The notes below the pieces were generated by a model. The model was not told where the DNA came from. It searched no databases and saw only the letters and a list, made by a program, of their open reading frames with translations. A stretch of 64,000 nucleotides of DNA. Origin: Monodelphis domestica (lineage: Eukaryota; Chordata; Mammalia; Didelphimorphia; Didelphidae). The position numbers and the translations under genes were made by a program. Positions 21,061-32,510 of this stretch are shown here, one piece after another; the first letter of the stretch is position 1, and each line of letters begins with the position of its first letter. The stretch spans positions 63,182,607 through 63,246,606 of the forward strand of contig NC_077227.1 of assembly GCF_027887165.1 (NCBI RefSeq). The letters are read 5' to 3'.

Positions 21061-22020
21061 ATGTTATGGACAGGATCTGTGTACTTTTTCTCCAAGGCAC
21101 ATCTGGGTTGTGCTTATATTGCATTTTCTATTGTCTTGGGTTCTGCTGCTCCTTTATCTGTGTATTGAGTGTTGTGTTCTTCAGGGATATCAGGGGCAGC
21201 TCAAGCTAAACATGAAAGTTTCAGTGGGCCCAAAGTAAATTGATCCAGGTCAAAGTCTGATTGTTTTTTCCCTGGTCCCAGTTTTCTAGTTTCTGACCTA
21301 GGATTGGAGCAACACAACTGAGCTTGTCCACTGTTGAAGCTCTGATCAACTACATCTGTATTAAATCACTATCATCCAGATAGAAAGCTCAGTGATTTAG
21401 GGTGAAAGAATTGTAATCTCCTTTGCTGTTTTTTTCTCTTTGCCCTAAGGTTCCTTTTCAGGATTCATATTGACTGGGTCCTGGATCTGAGACCCTACTC
21501 TGCTCATAGGGCCATTAGTACATAGATGCTACTTGTACCTCTCCCTGCTATTTGTCTTAGAGTACAAAACTACAACTTTGGTCGAGATCTCACCCTACCC
21601 TGGTCCACCATTCTATGTACAGGTCCCTTGCTCAATACACACCAGATCTATGCCATAGCTCTAGAGTATGAGCAAGAGAGAGCTTCCAATTAGATTCTCA
21701 CTTCCTACACTGTTATCAGGCACCTCAAGGTTAGATCTAGGTCTCTTATTGTTCCAGCGTACATCAGATTCCAGTTCAATTTCTGACTGGAAAGCTCCAT
21801 GATTTCCTTCTGGTTAGACTTCTTCCCATGTTCATAGACCTCTACCTACTCATGACAACTTCAGATGGAAAAATGAATCACAGTTACTTTTCTTTATGTT
21901 TCCTGATGTATCTTTGTGTAGATTATGAGTGGGGTAGAATTTGGACTGAACCCTGGAGTGTAGTAGAATTGCCTCTTACTGTCTCAAAAGAGGTGCTTGT
22001 TAAATTTTCAGTATGAACAT
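21061..22020 (-). mobile_element. L1 5' region, antisense (probable)
   Basis: C/T-rich sequence with TCTATGTACAGGTCCCTTGC and CTGACTGGAAAGCTCCATGA resembles the reversed 5' UTR of a marsupial L1. It continues the L1 to the left of the LTR. The call rests on order and context more than on identity. Confidence 0.5.
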
Positions 22021-22059
22021 TTATATCTTGGAAACTGGTAAAAGCTACAAATAATGGCT

Positions 22060-23220
22060 TGATGTTGCTTTAGCTCTCTTCAATCTATTTTCTATCCTCA
22101 TAACAACTTTCAGTCACTCTACCCCTTACTGCTTTCCCAAACTGTCATCCATGCTCTGCTTTCCTTCCTTCAAAATCTTGACCTTATAGTTAAACAGTTC
22201 AATTTTACACTGTTTTCTGCATTTGAGTATTTCCATCTTCTATCATCTTTCATCTCTTTTCAAACCCAAACACTGACACATCCTTACCATCATTTCCCTT
22301 CTCCCCTCCACTCACATGTAGCTGAACACTGATGGAGATGGAGTATCACACAACGATGCTAAGATCCATTATATAGAGATGCTGTCCTTTAACAACTAAA
22401 CCCTCACTGCCATATCCCAATTCTTTTTTCTTCCCTGCTGGACTCTCTGTCTTATTCCCCTCAGTTTCCATTTCAAATCTCAGAAGATTCTCCCAAATCC
22501 TTCCTTTTTCCAAATTTATCTTTTAAATCTATATATCCCAATATTGCTCCCTCCCTTATTGTTGTGCAGTTGTTTCTGTGGTGTCTCACACTTCATGACC
22601 CCATTTGAGATTTTCCTGGCAAATATAATGGAGTAATTTGTCATTTCCTCCTCCAGCTCCAGCATGTAGAAACTGAGACAAACAGAGTTAAGTGAGTTGT
22701 GCAAGGACATACAGTTAGTAAGTGTCAGAGGCTGGACTTGAACTTAGGTCTTCATGACTCCAGGCCCGGCACTCTATCCACTATCCCATCTAGCTGCCTC
22801 CCTCTTAGAAGAAGCTCACTAATATTTCACAGAAAATTTTAGATAATTCATCAAGAGCTACATCTTTTCTCTAATTCCATATTCAAATCACCTCTGTATT
22901 TATTCCTATTATATCTTCCTTTTCCATAGTTTCAGAAAAAGATGTGACTTTCATCCTTGCAAATAATAAGCATGTCTATTGGTACTTTTGCCATTTCCTC
23001 TTGTCTTCTCCAGGAGTTTGTCCCATCTGTTATCCCCTTACTCTATCTAACCTTCAAATCCTTCCTTATCAGATGAATCCTTCTCTATTGCTTATAAACA
23101 CATTCTGATTTCCCCTTTCATTTTAAAAAAGACTTTTCACACATCTTGCTATTCTCTCAAACTATTGCCCTATGTACCATTTCATTTTCACAGCAAAACT
23201 AGAAAAAGCTGATTCAGGTA
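22060..23220 (+). mobile_element. L2/CR1-group LINE coding remnant
   Basis: Decayed plus-strand ORF2. Near 23160 a frame reads NYCPMYHFIFTAKLEK, a worn form of the NYRPISLLP...KLLE reverse transcriptase motif. It is split by a Mar1 SINE at 22559-22803. Many substitutions; old. Confidence 0.6.
22559..22803 (-). mobile_element. Mar1-type SINE, inserted in the LINE
   Basis: Antisense copy: TTCATGACCCCATTTGAGAT tail side, TTTCCTCCTCCAGCTCCAGC middle, and reversed head CCATCTAGCTGCC. It is younger than the LINE around it. Confidence 0.88.
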
Positions 23221-23221
23221 A

Positions 23222-23638
23222 GTCACATAAACTCTTGAATTTTAATATTTTTATTCAAAAATTAAGATGACCAATTCTTCTACCTATATTTCTAGATTAA
23301 TGAATGGATATGACAAGATGGTATCTCAGGCTTAAAAGAAGCTGAGTATGCAAAGGCACGGTCTGTTTAGCACAAAAGGAAAGAATGGAAACCATTTTCA
23401 TGTTTTAAGAAGTATCAGCAAGGAGATGGTAGGAACATAAAGTAGGTCCAGAAGAATGCCCAAAGAGTAAATAACTAAAAGAAGGGAATATGGAGAGGGG
23501 GATGATGTGGAGAGGGATGACCAAGCAGATTGAATACTTTACTTTTAGTGAAAATGGCTTTTACAGGAATAGCTTTTCCCCAGTGGTTAAGTGGTCAAGA
23601 GATAGGAACAAATATTAGCAAAAGATAAATTGTAGAAA
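23222..23638. other. Unrecognised DNA
   Basis: Purine-rich, with no clear gene or repeat. The right part may be diverged L1 that continues into the next element. Confidence 0.3.
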
Positions 23639-23639
23639 C

Positions 23640-24760
23640 AACAAATTGAGGGGAAAAATTATAGCAAATGTCTTTGGAAGACTCTGGGAGAGGTCTAATC
23701 TCCCAAACATAAAGAACTGAATCAAATTTGTAGGAATACAAAGTGTTCCCTGACTGATAGTCAAAGGATATAAAAAGGCAGTTCTCAGAGGAAGAAAGAA
23801 CTTAAAACTATCTAAATTCATGTGGAAAAATGCTCCAAATTACTATCGATTAGAACAAATTAAAACAACTCTAAGATACCACCTACCACCTACCAAATTG
23901 ACCAATATGACATAAAAGAATGGGTGGAGGGGATGGGGGGGGATTGGGAAACTAATATATTGTTGGTGGAACTGTGAACTGATATAACCATTCTAGAGAA
24001 CAACGTGGAACCATATCTAAAGGGTCATAAAATTATGACCTTTGGGTCATATACCAAAGGGTCAAATACCCTTTGACCCAGCAATACCACTACTGGGTCT
24101 GTATCCTAAGGAGATCTGTGATAAGGAAAAAGGACCTTTTTTGTAGTGGCAAAGAATTAGAAACTGAAGGGTTGTCCACCATTTGGAGAATGGCTGAACA
24201 AGCTGTGGTATATGGTTGTAATGGAATACTGTTGTGCCATGAGAAATGATGAACAGGATGAGTTCAGAAATACCTGGAAAGACTTATATGAAGTAATATG
24301 ATGCAGGCGGAGTGAGAAGAACCAGGAGAACATTGCATAACAATAACAGAAACACTGTAAGATCAACTGTGAAGCACTAAGCTATTATCAACAAAGTAAG
24401 TTTCCAAGATAAGCACAAGAGACTTCTAATGAAAAATGTTGTCCACAGCCAAAGAAAGAATGATAGGGTCTGATTGTAGATCAGAGTATCCCATCTTCCA
24501 TTTTATTTCCTTCATGAGTTATTTGTTGTATATGTGTGTCTTCTGTCACTACATGGGCAATATGGAAATATGTATTGCATGAAAGCACTGGTATAAACTG
24601 TATCAGTCTATTGACTGATGGGGGGAGGGGGCAAGACAGGGAGGGGAGAAGAGAAGGAGGGAAGGAGGGAAGGAGGGAATCTGAATCATAAAATGTCAGA
24701 AAAATGTCAAAAATTGTTTCTACATGTATTTGAAAAAATTAGAAGAGAAAAAGGATAAAT
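23640..24760 (+). mobile_element. L1, 5'-truncated (ORF2 end and 3' UTR)
   Basis: The C-terminal ORF2 DNA (GAACAAATTAAAACAACTCT, ATTGTTGGTGGAACTGTGAA, CCTTTGACCCAGCAATACCA, AACCAGGAGAACATTGCATA) is followed by the 3' UTR and a G/A-rich tail. ORF2 is disrupted throughout. Confidence 0.88.
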
Positions 24761-25028
24761 TGTAAAATAATAATGACTATGAAAGAATACCCATATTGTA
24801 TATACTCTGATATATATATATGTAAACATTCCATATACATAGACATAGTTGATATTTTGATTAGTCTCACTGAGATGCTTTACCCTCTTCTGTTTAAACA
24901 AAGAATGGATCATTGGGTAGAGAAGAGAGAGGATATATTTAGAGATGAATGTGATATAAAAATAAAAGATATCAATAACAATTAATTACATTAAGAAAAT
25001 GTTCCTTCCATTGATTTGTAGTATAGTT

Positions 25029-25030
25029 AG

Positions 25031-25060
<30 letters not shown>
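25029..25060. repeat. (TA)n array
   Basis: About 15 TA units. Confidence 0.95.
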
Positions 25061-25061
<1 letters not shown>

Positions 25062-25074
25062 CCTTTCTAGAATC

Positions 25075-25240
25075 AATGAAGTATTAGAGCTGAAAGAGAC
25101 CTTAGAGATCTCATCTAACATTTATTTTACAGATGAGGATTCCAAGACATATGGAGGTGAAATTACAAAGTCACATAGCTAATAAGAAAGAACTAAAACT
25201 AAACCCAAGCAGCTGGATGACAAGTTCATCATTTATACCA
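25075..25240 (-). mobile_element. MIR-like SINE
   Basis: GAAAGAGACCTTAGAGATCT, ATTTTACAGATGAGGATTC, and AAGTCACATAGCTAATAAG identify an antisense MIR-type copy. Confidence 0.7.
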
Positions 25241-25249
25241 CACTTTCTA

Positions 25250-25365
25250 GTTGGACTGCAAACTCCTTGAGGGCAAGGTTCATTTCTCATATATGTCAAA
25301 ATACCTAAAATAGAATTTCAGCATAACAGGTGCTTGGGAAATATTTGTTGGATGAACAAATGATA
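25250..25365 (+). mobile_element. L2 3' terminal fragment
   Basis: GCAAACTCCTTGAGGGCAAG then ACAGGTGCTTGGGAAATATT and GTTGGATGAACAAATG is the classic L2 end. Confidence 0.75.
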
Positions 25366-25384
25366 GCATTTAGAGCTAAACAAT

Positions 25385-26125
25385 ATTTTAGAATCATAGA
25401 ATCTCAGAATTGGAAGAGATTATTCCCATCCAAGCTGATGTAGGAATACCTTCTGAATATTCCTGACAAGGGTTATGCATTTGAAGATAAAATACTTGAA
25501 AATAGCTATGCAATTCTTTAGAAACCTTTTATTCTCCAATCCAAATATTTCTAATACTTTCCCACTTTGTATGACATAGTTTCTGACTCCATTTCCATTC
25601 TGGATGCCCTTTGCTGAACATGCTCCAGTTTGTCAATGTCATTACTAAAACACGGTGCCTAGAATTGAACACAGTACCCCAAATGTTGTCTGCTCAGGAC
25701 AAGGCAAAATGTTACTATTATCTTCTTAGTCCTGGACACTAGGTCTATATAAAAACCAGTCTTTGAATGGCATTAGTTTTTTTTTTTGGGAAACATACCT
25801 AGTCCTTGGTGGTGGGGCACAGCATGAGGGCACTGGGGGGAATGGGCACAGCACTTAGTCTGGGAGGTGGGGTAGGAGAGGAGCTTGGCATTCAGTCTCT
25901 AAAAGGTTTGCCACCACTGTATTAGAGAAATCCCTTTAGGTTGATAGTTGATATTGATCCATTAAAGACTACTCTGATTCCAGTCATTCAGCCAGTTCTG
26001 AATCCACCTAACGGTACTATTATCCAGCACATACCTCTCTATCTTGTCTACAAAGATCTCATGAAAGACTTTGTTAATGATTTGTTGTAATCTACTTGCC
26101 AAGAAGCAGCATGATTAGAGTGGCT
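25385..26125 (-). mobile_element. CR1/L3-group LINE 3' end, antisense
   Basis: It starts AATCATAGAATCTCAGAATT (CR1 3' end reversed). It then shows CATGCTCCAGTTTGTCAATG, TTCTGAATCCACCTAACGGT and GAAAGACTTTGTTAATGATT, the reversed RT coding region (loss-of-reading). A hAT-type MITE interrupts it. Confidence 0.7.
25783..25919 (-). mobile_element. hAT-type MITE, partial
   Basis: Its right end GGTTTGCCACCACTG and the neighbouring AGTCTCTAAAA match the reversed left end of the better copy at 50.47 kb. The opposite end is lost. Confidence 0.65.
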
Positions 26126-26309
26126 ATAGAGAGCTTAACTTCAGAGTAAAGATGACCTCTACTTAAGTCCTGTCTCATTATCTCCAAGTAATTCTCAATG
26201 TATGATTATGTACTCACAACTGATCTAGCAGTTGCTGGTCTAGGTTGGCAGAACTTCCTCACTGAGAGTTCTCTTCACAAGTTAAATCACAAGTTTTTGG
26301 GTCAAGAAA

Positions 26310-27690
26310 TCATTATTTGGCAATAACTCCTGGGAAAAATGGATAATGGTATGTCAGAGTCTGGGTATAGACCAATATCTCATACAAATAAATTGCAAAT
26401 AAGGTCAAAATAGATATATGATTTAGAAATAATAGGTACTATAATTAGACCAATGGGTATTACAAGCATATTAGGGGAACATAGAATAGTGTACCTGTCA
26501 AATTTATGGATAAAGGATAATTTTCAGACAAAATAAGAGAGAGAGAGCATTATAGGATGTAAAATAGGTAATTTTGATTATATTAATTTTAAAAGGTTTT
26601 ACACAAATAAAACCAATGCAACCAAGATTGGAAGGGAACAAAACTGCAAAAAATTTTGCAGCAAGCATCTCTGATAAAGGCCTTATTTCTCAAATATATA
26701 GAGAACTGAGCCAAATTTATAAGAATACAAGTCATTCTCCAATAACAGGCAGTTTTCAGATGATGAAATCAAGGTTATCTATAATCACATGAAAAATGCT
26801 CTAAATGACTCAACTATAGAAATGAAAATTAAAACAACTCTGAGGTAGCAATTCGTACCTATCAGATTGGCTAATATGACAGAAAAGGTAAAAAACAAAC
26901 GTTAGAGGGGGTATGGGAAAATTGGGACATTAAAGTAATGTTAGTAGAGTTGTGAATTGATTCAATCATTCTGGGGGTTATTTGGAATTATGGCCAAAGG
27001 ACTTTAAAATTGTGTATATCCTTTTACTCAGAAATAACACTGCTAGGTATATATATGAGAGAAAATTTCTAAAAGGTGGAAAGACCTACTTGTACAAAAA
27101 TATAGTAGCTCTTTTTGTGGTGGCAAAAAATTGTAAATAGAGGTGATGCCCTTCAATTGGGGCTGAATAGGTTGTGTTATAAGATTGCAATGGAATACTA
27201 CTATGCTATAAAAAACATTGAGAAGGATAATTTCAGGGAAAAAAAACCTGGGAAGACCTACATTAATTGATGCAGAGTGAAGAGAGAAGAACAAGAACAT
27301 TCTTATAAGAGGACTATTACATGATGAGCTTTACATCATGTAAATGTACAACATTACATGAGTGAATGAATTAGCTATTCTTAGTAGTATGGTGATCTAA
27401 GTCAATCCTCAAGGACTCAAGATGAAAAATGCTTTCTACCTTCAGAGACTTATCTGCTAGAGTCTGAATGCAGATCAAAACATACTACTATTTTCCACTT
27501 TCTTCATCTATTTTTTTCGAGCTCTCTTCCGCACAACAACTAATATGGAAAAATGTTTTACTTTATTGTACATGTAAAATCTATATCAGATTGCTTGCCA
27601 TCTCAATAGGAGAGAGAATTTGGCTCAAATTAAAAAAAAACAAAGGCTAAAATTGTTTTTTAAATGTATCAAGAAAAAATAAAATTATTA
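26310..27690 (+). mobile_element. L1, 5'-truncated (ORF2 end and 3' UTR)
   Basis: GGGTATAGACCAATATCTCA, AAACCAATGCAACCAAGATT, then a short open stretch reading ISDKGLISQIYRELSQIYKN, GTTAGTAGAGTTGTGAATTG and an A-rich end. It covers more of ORF2 than the 23.6-kb copy. Numerous breaks. Confidence 0.88.
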
Positions 27691-27924
27691 AAAACTAAAA
27701 AACAAAGAAATCACATATCTAGGCTTCTCTCTCTTCTTTTCTTCCAATCTAATTGTTAAAAGGTGTCTAAAAAAAAAGAAAGGACATAGGAGGATAAGTA
27801 ATAAAGGCCAGAGCCAAAGCATAGCTTTATCCTCCTTGGGCTCTAATTTCCCATCCTGTTTTGGGAAAGGAGAAGGAAGATTTAAATTGGGAAGACTGTT
27901 TTTCCCTATACAGTTTAATTTCTT

Positions 27925-28068
27925 ATTTTAAAAAAACCCTTACCTTCAATCTTAGAATCAATACAAGGCAAAAGTGTCAAAGGCTAGGAAATGTCTGAGG
28001 CCAGATTTGAATCAAGGACCATCTCTTGGCCTGTCTCTCAATCCACTCAGCTACCTATCTGCCTACTA
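27925..28068 (-). mobile_element. WSINE1-like SINE, internally deleted
   Basis: AAACCCTTACCTTCAATCTT at the left and CAATCCACTCAGCTACCTAT at the right are clear. About 50 bp of the usual centre are missing. Confidence 0.8.
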
Positions 28069-28147
28069 CAGTTTAATTTCTACAATCATGGTTTATGGAA
28101 TAGATGGATAGGTACAGTGGGGATTGGAGAGGAGAAATATACAATGG

Positions 28148-28265
28148 TCAACATTAAATAAGTGCTTATTGAATGTCTAGTATATGACAAACTGTACTAG
28201 ACTCTAGGGATATAAAGACCAAAAAGAAAATGCCCCTGTCCTCAAGGAGCCTACATTGTATTAGA
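28148..28265 (+). mobile_element. Ancient repeat of the 'size-change-at-tgctaggc' type
   Basis: ATAAGTGCTTATTGAATGTC, then GGGATATAAAGACCAAAAAG and CCTGTCCTCAAGGAGCCTAC. This set of phrases recurs in mammalian DNA and again here near 53.2 and 56.8 kb. I could not name the family with confidence. Confidence 0.5.
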
Positions 28266-28269
28266 TGAA

Positions 28270-28843
28270 CAGGAATGATTATCATCTCATTTCATTTCTC
28301 CTCACTACTTTCTAGTCTTACTCCTTGAAACACACAATATCCTATTTTAACCGTTAGGGGAGAACAAAACAGACATGGAAACAGAAAATGAGAGAAGATA
28401 AAGCAGGGTGTTCCAGAAAGGTTGATCCACACAGAATGAAATGCAAGTCTTCTAAAAAATTAGTTCCCTTTATCTGTCCTCTCATCTTACCTCACCCACC
28501 CCTAGCCAAGCTCTGTAGCAGATGGACTGAATTTAAGTGGTGTTTAAAATATTTTCTGAAGTACTTGCTGGAGCAAATGGACTAATGAACAAAATAAACT
28601 GGTGCAACAGCCCAGCTTGGAAGTGCAAGTTCTTGAGAGGCAAGTCCCAAAAGAGGCTCTGATCTAAGATGAAGCAATATAAGGAAGTATTCTCTGGGAG
28701 GCTCAAAGGGAGAAAGAGAGGACATAGAGAGGAAGGAAAGAAGGAGAGATTGACAAAGACAAAAAAAGGCAGAGAGACAGAGGTATAGACACAGGGATAG
28801 AAATGAAGGCTACTTCAACAGAACAATTAGTCAATTAGCAAAT
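28270..28843. other. Unrecognised DNA with purine-rich part
   Basis: No gene was seen. 28670-28810 is G/A-rich (AGAAAGAGAGGACATAGAGAG type) without a regular unit. Confidence 0.35.
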
Positions 28844-28844
28844 A

Positions 28845-29440
28845 TTTATTTTTTTGATATATTTTAAATTTTATTTTGTTAAACATTTCCCAATTATGTG
28901 TAAAAAAATTCTCAACATTCATTTTTTTTAAATTTGAGTTCCAAATTCTCTCTCCCCCTCTCATTGATTCTAACACCTTGAGAAGACAAGCAATATTATA
29001 TCAATTATCCATGTGAAGTCATATAAAACATATTTCCAAATTAGCCACATGGCAAAAGAAAATATATCCACATATGTGCAAAACAAGAAAATTAAAGAAA
29101 GCAAAACAAGTATGCTTCAATCTCCACTCAGAATTCATCAGTTTTCTCTCTTTTTAAATCATGGGTCCTTTGGAATTATCTTGGATCATTGTCTTATAAG
29201 ACTAATTAAGCCTTTCCCAGGTGGTTGTTACAATATTGCTGTTACTGTGTACACTGTTCTTCTGGTTCTGCTCACTTCACTCTGGATCAATTCACATGTC
29301 TCCTTAGGTTTTTCAGAGATCATCCTGATCATTATTTCTTATAACACAATAGTATTCCATCACATTCATATATCACAATTTGTTCAGTCATTCCCCAATT
29401 GATATGCATCCCCTCAATTTCCAGTTCTTTGGCATAACAA
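28845..29440 (-). mobile_element. L1 3' end, antisense
   Basis: TTTAAATTTGAGTTCCAAAT, GGTTCTGCTCACTTCACTCT, AGTATTCCATCACATTCATA, then CAGTCATTCCCCAATTGATA is the reversed L1 3' end. It has the same layout as the 17.1-kb copy. Confidence 0.88.
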
Positions 29441-29624
29441 AAAAAGATCAGTATTTATTGACCAGCTACTGCAGTACTTAACCTGCCCCAACACCAAGTG
29501 CTCTTGTTTATACAAATAGCCTAGTTTTGCCTTCTGGATTTTTTGAATTCAATAATATGGAGGGAGGCAGCAGAGAAGTGTGATGCACCAAATGAGTCCA
29601 CAGGTTATTTTCAGTGGGTTCTAC

Positions 29625-29700
29625 TGCAATGTGGTACAGAGAAAAAAGCATCAATTTTGAAGTCAGAAGAACTGAGTTTTGACACTTATTCAGTTAACCA
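29625..29700 (+). mobile_element. MIR-like SINE fragment
   Basis: AATGTGGTACAGAGAAAAAAG and GAAGTCAGAAGAACTGAG match the head of MIR/THER SINEs. The rest is lost. Confidence 0.5.
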
Positions 29701-29769
29701 CCTATGTATTATATACAGTCATTGCTATAGAGAAAGGTAAGGGACCTCTGGGGTATCCAGTCATACTAT

Positions 29770-30125
29770 AATATCTACAGAGCTGGAAGGTACAGAAGCT
29801 GAGGACATTCAGTCCAACCCGCTAATTTTACAGTTAAGGAAACAGATCCAATGAGATTGTCCAAGATCTGATAGGTAGGAATCATACTTTCCTCCCCCTA
29901 TTCTTATTTTATAGTTGAAGAAACTGAGGTCCAATGAGTTAGTGACTGCTGAAGGTTATATAGGTAGTAATTATCTAATCTCTTCCCCTTATTTTACAGA
30001 TGAGGAAACTGAGGCCCCAGATTTGTTCAGTAATTTAACTAGCCCAAAATCATGTGGATAAATTAAGCTGCAATGCTATCTCAAATCTAAGTTCTTGATT
30101 TTCAGTACTGTGTTCTTTCCACTGA
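29770..30125 (-). repeat. MIR-core segment repeated three times
   Basis: The antisense MIR core (ATTTTACAG..GAGGAAACTGAGG) occurs at 29825, 29906 and 29991, spaced 81 and 85 bp. The flanking parts are similar (CTTTCCTCCCCCTATTCTT and TCTCTTCCCCTTATTTTACA), so a SINE segment was duplicated in tandem. Confidence 0.7.
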
Positions 30126-30134
30126 ACTTTATGA

Positions 30135-30232
30135 CCTCCCTGGCCTTCAGTTTTCTCCTTTGCAAAGTGAAGGAGTTGAAGTAGATAATCCCTGAGGCCC
30201 CTTTCCAGCACTAATTCCTGTGGGCCTATGAG
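30135..30232 (+). mobile_element. MIR/THER-like SINE, 3' part
   Basis: CAGTTTTCTCCTTTGCAAAG then GGAGTTGAAGTAGATAATCC and CCTTTCCAGCACTAATTCC. Confidence 0.65.
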
Positions 30233-30234
30233 TC

Positions 30235-32335
30235 TAAGTGCCTTCTGACAGCTACCCTAAAAATGCAAGAGAAGTCATGACTGTAGGACACTGGGCCTGC
30301 TTGTGATTGAGGTACCTGTGCTTCACCCCTGCCCTCTGCTGGATGGAATGCCTCTGTCAGGTTCTTGTGGGTACACATCTGTGATGCATCCCTGATTGGT
30401 CCCTCAGGTCTTCATCCTTAATGCAAAAAGAGAGTTCCAGCAGACCTCCTCAGCAATGACAAGTACCTGCCTGCCTGTATTTGGATACACAGGTTTCTCA
30501 GTGAGGGAGAAAAGCCAGGTAGGGCATGGCCCCCAGATGAGTCTCTCAGACAGGCACCAGCCAGGTATATCTGTGAGAGAAGCAAACCGAAGAGATTTCC
30601 CTAGAAGATAATGGTTCAGACTGGAAGGGGCTGAATAAGTCAGGATGGGCTTAGGAGTTGGGGAGGAGGGGAGGGGACAGAGGACTTCAAGTTTTAAAGG
30701 ATTAAAGGAGAAGGCTTTCGCTCCCTTCCCTCTGGCCTGCATTATTCTCCTTCTTTCCTCCCACAGAGAAGTGTGAGATCCTGTCCTGGCAGGGAATGAA
30801 TCTGTCAGGAAGTTTCAGAAAGTATCATGGGGAGTGTGGGGGTGAGTGGTCTACTGGTTCCCACCAAGTCTGGCTTGTTTTGTGGCTGGTTTTTATTCAT
30901 GTTCCCTGCATCTGGGCTAACTCCAGGGCAGAGATTAGTGGATAGGAATTTAAAATGGGGAGATGGTTCAATAAAGTGGTCTGGCTACCTCTCCTTTGCA
31001 GGGAAGTAAGGGAGGAAATAATATCCTAGACCAGTGGACCACTAGACAATGGTAGAGGAGCCAGTAGTTCCTGTTCTCAGAACTCCTGGAAATCTTTAAA
31101 CTGGGTAGGTTCTCTTACTACTCCTAAGACTGTCTTGCCCAGAGGCCATATAGCTGCTATGAGAGCTGGCCTCTGCCCTTCCTTATGAACTTTATGGATG
31201 AAGTACTTCACCATCCTTGGGTAGAATGTGTTGGGTCAGATCCAACTTGTGTATGTGCCAAAGCCTTGGAGCATTTTCTCATCCTTACTGCTGGCTGGCT
31301 CCTTTCACAGTGCAGGCTGATTTCACTTTGACTTCATATCTGCAGAGTGATTTGCAATTGCTTATTTAGTCCTGACTACATCTCAGCAAGGGAGGGGTTA
31401 GGCCAGTAGAATCCTTCCTGAAGGCAAGAGAAAGGGAGTTACATGGAACACCCCTAGTCTCTCCATTTCCCTCCACCCATAGCCACAGTCTTCAGTCTTC
31501 CTGTCACTCTGAAGAACAAAGGCCCTTTCCTCCTTTGATTTGATCCATGGGACTGAGCCTGGCTTTCTGGAACCTGCCTGGTTAGAAAGAAGCCCTTAGC
31601 ATACAGCTGAACTTTCTGGATCAGCCATGATAATTTTAAAAGGGAGTTCCTAGAACTTTGGGAAAAGAAAAATAAAAAGCCTCTGGGATTGGATTGTCTT
31701 CCTAGACAACCTCCTGTTCCCTTAATTTTAGAAACTATGATACTGTCTTTTCATTGCCAAGCAAGAGACACTTAGAAGCACTCACTGCCACACCCCAAGG
31801 ATTGAAACTGGGCCTAGCTCTCATTCTCTACTTTTTTGGTTATGTTCAGTGCTAAAGTAAATTCATCTTTCTGAGGGTCCTCTCCTGCCTAACAGGAAAT
31901 AGACCCTGAGTGTCCAAAGGATTGTTAGAGAAGAGTAAGCTCTGGAAGATTCTACCAAGCTTGAGGAAGCTTTGAGAACAGAGTCAGAGTTTAATAAGAC
32001 TATAACCCTTCAGTGTGACTATTTAGGTTCTGATGAGCCCATCAGTAGAATTCTGCCAATCACAAGGTACTGAATTTGGTGGGGGGTCACAGAAAACTCT
32101 TTACTAAAGGCTGAAAGGCAAGAAGTGTCTGTATTGCTGAAATCTTAGATATTTTAAATATTTTGTATGAAGGAGTCAGAGGATAGTTGCCATGTAGGGG
32201 TCTGGTAAAATCATATTGATGGAGATTTGCCACTCAACATAATCCTCCCTCATTTGCCTCTGCAGCCCCCTTGAAGTCTCTTTATTCTGTGAGCATCTAT
32301 CCTCTTCCCTTTAAGCGGTCACTCTGGGACCCATC
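30235..32335. other. Repeat-poor DNA upstream of the promoter
   Basis: About 2.1 kb without a clearly recognised repeat, simple array or splice-flanked coding segment. Given its position just upstream of the CpG-rich promoter it may hold distal promoter elements. None could be pinpointed. Confidence 0.35.
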
Positions 32336-32339
32336 CCAC

Positions 32340-32510
32340 CTAGAATAGTAGGATTTGTTACTGAAAGAGCCATTGACTTCATCTAATCCAATTCCTTCAT
32401 ATTCCAGATGAAGATACTAAGGCCCAGATTGGCGAATAACTTGGTCAAGGTTATACAGCTGGGAAAATGGCATAATCTGAATACCGTGCTTTTTCCATTT
32501 CACTTTGGGG
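32340..32510 (-). mobile_element. MIR-like SINE
   Basis: TTGACTTCATCTAATCCAAT, then AGATGAAGATACTAAGGCCC and ACTTGGTCAAGGTTATACAG. Confidence 0.65.

Noticed and set aside
30396-30742. Possible exon or processed pseudogene near 30.4-30.7 kb
   Set aside because: No family similarity was recognised, frames are open on both strands, and there is no poly(A) tract or target duplication.
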